Program-made: the position numbers and the translations under genes | Assembly: GCA_012719355.1 (NCBI GenBank) | Contig: JAAYAM010000214.1 | Coordinates: 28,926 to 92,925 of the forward strand | Reading direction: 5' to 3' | DNA: 64,000 nucleotides | Source of the DNA: Acidobacteriota bacterium | GTDB taxonomy: Bacteria > Acidobacteriota > UBA6911 | The notes under the pieces: model-generated | What the model saw: only the letters and a program-made list of their open reading frames with translations | What the model was told of the DNA's origin: nothing | Database searches by the model: none | In this document: positions 58,869-64,000 of the stretch, piece after piece | Layout: each line of letters starts with the position of its first letter | Position numbering within the stretch: position 1 is the stretch's first letter

Positions 58869-59573
58869 ATGTTCAAAAGGCTGCGAGAGGACGTACAGGC
58901 CGTTTTTGACCGGGATCCGGCGGCCAGGTCCTGGATTGAAATCCTTACTTCTTATCCCGGTCTGCACGCAATCTGGTTCTATCGCATCTCCCATTGGTTC
59001 TGGATCCACCGTATGCCCTTGATCGGAAGGTTCATCTCACACATCGGAAGATGGCTCTCCGGCATAGAGATACATCCGGGAGCAACCATTGGGCCCGGCT
59101 TTTTCATAGATCACGGCATGGGGGTGGTGATTGGAGAGACGGCCGAGATAGGACCTGATGTTACGCTTTATCATGGCGTCACGCTCGGCGGCACCAGCTG
59201 GAAAAAAGGGAAGCGTCACCCGACTCTGGAGGAGGCTGTCGTGGTGGGTGCCGGCGCAAAGATCCTGGGTCCCATCACGATCGGGGCACGCACACGCGTC
59301 GGCGCCAACGCAGTCGTTGTCAGGGATGTTCCTCCCGATTCGGTGGTGGTAGGTATCCCTGGACGCGTCACCCACAGACACGGAACGAGGGTGGCGCTCG
59401 ATGAGGCCGGACACATACACCCGTACGATCTTGAACACGGAGCTCTGCCTGACATGACGGGACGAGCGCTGCGGCATCTCGCGGAACGGATCAGAAGGCT
59501 CGAGCAGAACGCAGGTCTGGCTGTCGGCACCAGCGGAGAAGAGGAAGAAGAATTCTGGTTTTATCAGATCTAA
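58869..59573 (+). CDS. cysE: Serine O-acetyltransferase
   Basis: Hexapeptide-repeat protein: [45 protein letters not shown]. Confidence 0.94.
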   Translation: MFKRLREDVQAVFDRDPAARSWIEILTSYPGLHAIWFYRISHWFWIHRMPLIGRFISHIGRWLSGIEIHPGATIGPGFFIDHGMGVVIGETAEIGPDVTLYHGVTLGGTSWKKGKRHPTLEEAVVVGAGAKILGPITIGARTRVGANAVVVRDVPPDSVVVGIPGRVTHRHGTRVALDEAGHIHPYDLEHGALPDMTGRALRHLAERIRRLEQNAGLAVGTSGEEEEEFWFYQI

Positions 59574-59639
59574 TCGCTTTTGCTACTTCTGTAAACGGTG
59601 TCCGGCTCTCACAAGGAGGGATCCCGGGGCTCCGTTCGA

Positions 59640-59831
59640 CTAACGGGCGTCCTGCCGTCCTGCCTCAACTACACCGCCTCCTCTTGCCGCATAAAGAAAC
59701 ATGGTCGAAACCACCTGCATCAGGTTAAGACGAGCCCGGGGAGTCAGGCTTACTGTGAAAAGCAGGATGCAAATCACTATCGACAGCAGGACAAAAAGGG
59801 CGGTTTTCCAGCAGCCCCTCGACAAAAACAT
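59640..59831 (-). CDS. Possible small single-TM membrane protein
   Basis: MFLSRGCWKTALFVLLSIVICILLFTVSLTPRARLNLMQVVSTMFLYAARGGGVVEAGRQDAR; AGGGAA upstream; alternative to non-coding. Confidence 0.3.
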   Translation of the reverse strand: MFLSRGCWKTALFVLLSIVICILLFTVSLTPRARLNLMQVVSTMFLYAARGGGVVEAGRQDAR

Positions 59832-59870
59832 AGATTTTCCCTGGATTTGAAGAGCAAACGGCCCAATATA

Positions 59871-59906
59871 GGGTGAAAAAGGTGCCTGCCACCCTTTTTG
59901 TTTTTT
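59871..59906 (+). terminator. Terminator-like hairpin / short palindromic repeat
   Basis: GGGTGAAAAAGGTGCCTGCCACCCTTTTTGTTTTTT: GGTG-CCTGC-CACC (or GGGTG/CACCC) followed by T-rich tail. Confidence 0.4.
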
Positions 59907-59939
59907 GGTATGATGCTGGGTTCTCATGGGAGCTTTTTG

Positions 59940-61049
59940 ATGGGTGGAGATCGAATCGTCATAATCGGCGCAGGCATGGCTGGAGTTGCGACGGCCTATT
60001 TTCTGACACGTAAAGGCCATGACACAGTCTCGATAATCGAGAGAGAAAAGATCGCGGGCACTCAGTCGACCGGCCGCAACGCGGCGATTCTGCGGACAAT
60101 GATCCCCAACCCGCTTCTGAATCGGCTTGCGAGAGAATCAGCGGAGTTCTACCGCAATCCTCCGGAGGGATTCTCCACCGAGCATCTGGTTGATTGCGTC
60201 GGCGTATACCTCGCTGCCAGAAAAGAGCACGCCGCAACGCTGCAGAAATGGTGCGACGACAATCCAGAGGCGGGACTGGAGCTCAGTGATGCGTCACAGA
60301 TCTACGACAAGATCCCGGTCCTGGCGCCTGGTCTGACGCTGGCAGCATACAAGCATGACGACGGAGTACTCGATGTGCATACAATCCTCCAGGGTTTCCT
60401 GCAAGGAGCGACGCAGGCCGGAGCGGAACTGTGCATCGGCCGGGAATTCACACGCCTGGAGATCAGGGATGGCCGGGTAGTCGGAGTTCAGACAGCGGAA
60501 GGTTTCATGGAGGCATCAAAAGTCGTGGTCGCAAACGGCGCCTGGGCCTCGCTGTCGGAGACTTTCAGCGGCTATTCCCTGCCGTTTAAACCCTATCGGA
60601 GACACCTGCTCGTCACCGACCCGCTGCCCCAGGTCAATCCACGCTGGCCGGTGGTATGGATCGTGGGGGAAGAATTCTATTTCCGTCCGGAAAGCGGCGG
60701 CCTGCTCATGAGCGGCTGCGATGCTGTGCCTGTGACCCCCGATCAGGGAGAAATCACAGATCCTTCACAGGTGGAACGGATCGCGGCAAAAGCGGAATTC
60801 TGGCTGCCCACGCTGGTTGATGCCCGGATCGCCCGGGCGTGGGCAGGCATGCGGACGTTCGTGCCCGACGACCTGTTTGTGATCGGTCCGGATCCCCGTG
60901 CGCAAGGTCTGTACTGGGTTGCCGGCCTCGGCGGCCACGGCATCACCTGCGCACCCGTAGTCGGCAGAATGGCGGCCGAGTGGATAGCCGAAGGGGAATG
61001 CAGACACCCCGCGGCCGAAAGCCTTGCACCGAAGCGCCTTTTAAAATAG
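59940..61049 (+). CDS. DadA/glycine-oxidase-like FAD-dependent oxidoreductase
   Basis: IVIIGAGMAGVATAYFLTRKG FAD motif; C-terminal GLYWVAGLGGHGITCAPVVGRMAAE. Confidence 0.9.
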   Translation: MGGDRIVIIGAGMAGVATAYFLTRKGHDTVSIIEREKIAGTQSTGRNAAILRTMIPNPLLNRLARESAEFYRNPPEGFSTEHLVDCVGVYLAARKEHAATLQKWCDDNPEAGLELSDASQIYDKIPVLAPGLTLAAYKHDDGVLDVHTILQGFLQGATQAGAELCIGREFTRLEIRDGRVVGVQTAEGFMEASKVVVANGAWASLSETFSGYSLPFKPYRRHLLVTDPLPQVNPRWPVVWIVGEEFYFRPESGGLLMSGCDAVPVTPDQGEITDPSQVERIAAKAEFWLPTLVDARIARAWAGMRTFVPDDLFVIGPDPRAQGLYWVAGLGGHGITCAPVVGRMAAEWIAEGECRHPAAESLAPKRLLK

Positions 61050-61094
61050 ACATAAGTTCACCGTAATCGTTAATACCACAGGGAGAAGACTGAC

Positions 61095-61592
61095 ATGCCT
61101 ACAACCGAGACGAATCTGAAAGAAGCCTTCTCAGGAGAAAGCCAGGCCAACCGGAAATATCTGGTATTCGCCAGGAAAGCCGAACAGGACGGGTTTCCGA
61201 ATGTGGCGCGCCTCTTCAGGACCGCGGCCGAGGCCGAAGCCATTCATGCAACCGGTCATCTGAGTGCCCTGGATATGATCGGGTCGACTGCCGAAAACCT
61301 GCAAGTCGCGATTGAAGGCGAAGTGTATGAATACACCGAGATGTACCCGCCGATGCTCGAGCAGGCCAAGGTTGAAAACCACAAGGCGAAAAAGATGTTT
61401 GGATATGCAGTGAAGGCTGAGGAAGTCCATGCCAGGCTCTACCGGATGGCGCTTGAAGCCGTGAAACAGGGAAAGGATCTGGCCGAAACCAACTTCTATC
61501 TCTGCCCCATATGCGGCCACATCGAACTGGGGACTCCGCCCGACACCTGCCCGATTTGCGGAGTCGGGAAGGCGCAGTTCGTGCAGGTGTAG
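61095..61592 (+). CDS. Rubrerythrin
   Basis: AFSGESQANRKY, ferritin-fold E residues, C-terminal rubredoxin CPICGHIELGTPPDTCPICG. Confidence 0.95.
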   Translation: MPTTETNLKEAFSGESQANRKYLVFARKAEQDGFPNVARLFRTAAEAEAIHATGHLSALDMIGSTAENLQVAIEGEVYEYTEMYPPMLEQAKVENHKAKKMFGYAVKAEEVHARLYRMALEAVKQGKDLAETNFYLCPICGHIELGTPPDTCPICGVGKAQFVQV

Positions 61593-61668
61593 ACAGAGTT
61601 CAGGGTTCCCGGTTCACAGTTCCCGGTCCTGGTCACTGCGAACCGGGAACAGGTCCCGGGAATCCACG

Positions 61669-62658
61669 ATGACACTTCGCTTCAAACTGATCCTTTCATT
61701 TGTCGCGATCGCGATTCTCGCGGGCGTCTTCTCTGCACCGGTAATCACTTTCATCGTCCTGGCGCTTGCGGCGGTCGTTTCATATGCTCTGCTGAACCAG
61801 GCGCTCAAACCGATCGGTTCTCTCGTAACCGCCATCAATGAAATCGCTACCGGTCCCAACCTGCGCGAGATAAAAATTGGCCGCGCCCCGCAGGAAATCG
61901 AAGTGCTGGTCGCCTCATTCAACCGGATGCAGCAGGCCATTCGTGAACGCAGGCGCCAAAACGAAGAAAAACTGATGCGGTCGGACCGGCTCGCCGTGAT
62001 AGGGCAGCTGGCAGCAGGCGTAGCTCACGAAATCAACAATCCTTTGGGAAGCATCCTGTTGTTTACGCGCCTGGTTGCGCAGCAGAGTCCCAAGGAGGGG
62101 CAGATACACGATAACCTGGTGCGGATTGAGAAGGAAACCAAGCGCTGCCACTCGATTGTTCAGAATCTGCTGGATTTCGCCCGCCAGCGTAAACCGAATG
62201 TGGAACAGGTAGATGTCAACGAACTCCTTGATGCCACGATACAGTTTTTCGAAAGGCAGTTCTTCTTCCAGAACATCGAAGTCGTGCGGCGGTTTGACTC
62301 AAAGCTGCAGCTGATCCAGGCAGATGAGCTGCAGCTGCAGCAGGTTTTCATGAATCTCATCATCAATGCCGTGGACGCGATGGACGGCAAGGGCCTTTTG
62401 ACGCTCGAGACAGAGGACAAGGTCACCAACATGGAAGTACGGGTATCGGACACCGGATGCGGAATCCAGCCGGAGAATCTCGAGCGCATCTTTGATCCTT
62501 TCTTCACCACCAAAGACGTTGGACGCGGAACGGGACTGGGCCTTTCGGTCAGCTATGGCATCGTCCAAAACCACGGTGGCGAGATCAAGGTCACCAGTAC
62601 TCCGGGCTCCGGGAGCCGGTTTACCGTTGTCCTGCCGATAGCCAGGGAGAGCGCGTGA
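61669..62658 (+). CDS. Sensor histidine kinase (HAMP, HisKA, HATPase), NtrB-like
   Basis: IGQLAAGVAHEINNPLGSILLF H-box, FMNLIINAVDAM N-box, GRGTGLGLSVSYGIVQNHGG G-box. Confidence 0.94.
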   Translation: MTLRFKLILSFVAIAILAGVFSAPVITFIVLALAAVVSYALLNQALKPIGSLVTAINEIATGPNLREIKIGRAPQEIEVLVASFNRMQQAIRERRRQNEEKLMRSDRLAVIGQLAAGVAHEINNPLGSILLFTRLVAQQSPKEGQIHDNLVRIEKETKRCHSIVQNLLDFARQRKPNVEQVDVNELLDATIQFFERQFFFQNIEVVRRFDSKLQLIQADELQLQQVFMNLIINAVDAMDGKGLLTLETEDKVTNMEVRVSDTGCGIQPENLERIFDPFFTTKDVGRGTGLGLSVSYGIVQNHGGEIKVTSTPGSGSRFTVVLPIARESA

Positions 62659-64000
62659 TGACAGGCCAAGGCAAGGTTCTTATCATTGATGACGAAGAAT
62701 CGATGAGGATCGCGTGCCGTCAGACGCTCGAGATGGCGGGCTACAGCACAGTCACTGCGGAGAACGGCGAGTACGGGCTGGAACGTTCGCGCCAGGAATC
62801 GTTCGACGTAGCGCTGCTTGATCTGAGGATGCCCGGCCTGCCCGGGATAGAAGTGCTGAAGAAGCTCAGGCAGGAATCTCCAAACACAGCCGTGATCATT
62901 ATTACCGGGCATGGATCAATAGAATCGGCGGTGCAGGCGATAAAGCTGGGCGCGTACGATTACCTTCCCAAGCCGTTCACGCCCGAGGCATTGATTGCCC
63001 AGGTCCGCCGGGCCGAGACCGCCGCCCGCAGGGCGCTCGAAAACGCCTGCGTAGGAGAAGGGCTCGAGAGGAAGATGCTGTCAAAGGTTCTGATCGGGCG
63101 GTCCGAGGCGATGAGTCACGTGCTCCGACTCGTCCAGAAAGCGGCGCCCGCGGATTCGACAGTACTGATTACCGGTGAAACCGGCGTCGGCAAGGAAGTA
63201 GTGGCACGGGCGATCCATCGCCTGAGCCGGAGGGCCAACCAACGCTTTGTCACGGTCGATTGCGGCACACTCGTCGAAACCCTCTTCGAGAGCGAACTGT
63301 TTGGCCACGTCAAAGGAGCGTTTTCCGGCGCTATTGAAAACACTACCGGGAAGCTCGAACTGGCTGATAGGGGTACGCTCTTTCTTGATGAGATCGCCAA
63401 TATCAGCGTAAACATGCAGGCGAGACTCCTCAGGGCGGTGCAGGAACGAGAGATCTCGAGAGTAGGAAGCACGGCAAGGAAGAAGATCGACGTACGTATC
63501 ATCTCCGCCACCAACCGGGATCTGCAGGAGGCGGTGCGGGACGGAAAGTTCCGGGAAGACCTCTACTACAGACTCAACGTGATTCACATCGCCGTCCCTC
63601 CCCTGCGCGAACGACTGGAAGACATACCGGCGCTTGTCGACTTCTATCTCAGGAAACTGGCGGCGGAAAAGGGACGTCCGGTCACCGGGGTTTCGGACGA
63701 AGCAATGAGATTCTTAAAGAGGTGCGACTGGCCGGGCAACGTCCGCGAGCTTATCAATGCGCTGGAATACGCTGTCGTGACCTGTGAAGGCAGGATACTC
63801 GGGCTCAAGGATTTTCCCGCAGCGATGTCCGGGTCTTCGGCGCCGGGGACGACGGCAGGCGGAAGTCTTGCCCGGCTCGAGCAGAACGAAATCGTCAACG
63901 CGCTCGAGATGTTTCAGGGCAACAAGACCAGGGCTGCGCGACATCTCGGGATCAACCGCAAAACCCTCCGCGAAAAAATGCAGAAGTACGGGCTCAAGTA
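62658..64000 (+). CDS. NtrC-family sigma54-dependent response regulator (3' end cut at window edge by about 1 nt of the stop codon)
   Basis: ATG overlaps the HK TGA (TGATG). Receiver VLIIDDEES..LLDLRMPG; AAA+ GETGVGKEVVARAIH, ELFGHVKGAFSGA, FLDEIA; C-terminal Fis-type HTH NKTRAARHLGINRKTLREKMQKYGLK followed by TA at the window end. Confidence 0.95.
   Translation, partial: MTGQGKVLIIDDEESMRIACRQTLEMAGYSTVTAENGEYGLERSRQESFDVALLDLRMPGLPGIEVLKKLRQESPNTAVIIITGHGSIESAVQAIKLGAYDYLPKPFTPEALIAQVRRAETAARRALENACVGEGLERKMLSKVLIGRSEAMSHVLRLVQKAAPADSTVLITGETGVGKEVVARAIHRLSRRANQRFVTVDCGTLVETLFESELFGHVKGAFSGAIENTTGKLELADRGTLFLDEIANISVNMQARLLRAVQEREISRVGSTARKKIDVRIISATNRDLQEAVRDGKFREDLYYRLNVIHIAVPPLRERLEDIPALVDFYLRKLAAEKGRPVTGVSDEAMRFLKRCDWPGNVRELINALEYAVVTCEGRILGLKDFPAAMSGSSAPGTTAGGSLARLEQNEIVNALEMFQGNKTRAARHLGINRKTLREKMQKYGLK

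Noticed and set aside
1-64000. CRISPR arrays, tRNA/rRNA genes, transposases, integrases, toxin-antitoxin or phage-defence islands
   Set aside because: None seen by eye: no regular spacer-repeat pattern and no ORF with such domains; short tRNAs could be missed without a covariance scan.

Overview
This 64 kb window is a gene-dense, GC-rich bacterial chromosomal segment. I found no rRNA, tRNA, CRISPR array, transposase or phage module. Most of it is core and energy metabolism. In order it contains: gltB (truncated at the left edge)-gltD; an acetyl-CoA hydrolase/CoA-transferase; a Tat-exported molybdenum hydroxylase (2Fe-2S / MoCo / FAD+4Fe-4S subunits); serC; a polyamine cluster (agmatinase, deoxyhypusine-synthase-like protein, group III decarboxylase); ilvC next to a Cys-rich GAF histidine kinase; an MDR oxidoreductase; a membrane metallophosphoesterase; citramalate synthase (cimA) behind what looks like a classical Ile-codon transcription attenuator; a DUF481 protein; two tandem TolC-like proteins with Gly-rich inserts; a PilZ protein; a ferredoxin-nitroreductase; malic enzyme; a PhnD-like/HK/RR sensory system beside a YceI-porin pair; a rubrerythrin-like protein; a fused NfnAB-type flavoprotein; HydE; a TonB receptor; TrpB2; a complete alternative complex III (act) + Sco + caa3 oxidase operon with an ActD-ActE fusion; a ThiF/MoeB-cysteine desulfurase-CysE cluster; a DadA-like oxidase; a rubrerythrin; and an HK/sigma54-activator pair cut by the right edge. 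The most interesting non-annotated signals are the Ile-rich leader peptide plus terminator/antiterminator upstream of cimA (20639-20769), and a highly structured intergenic region (about 43690-43890) that may encode a terminated small RNA. All assignments come from reading the supplied sequence and translations; no database search was run.
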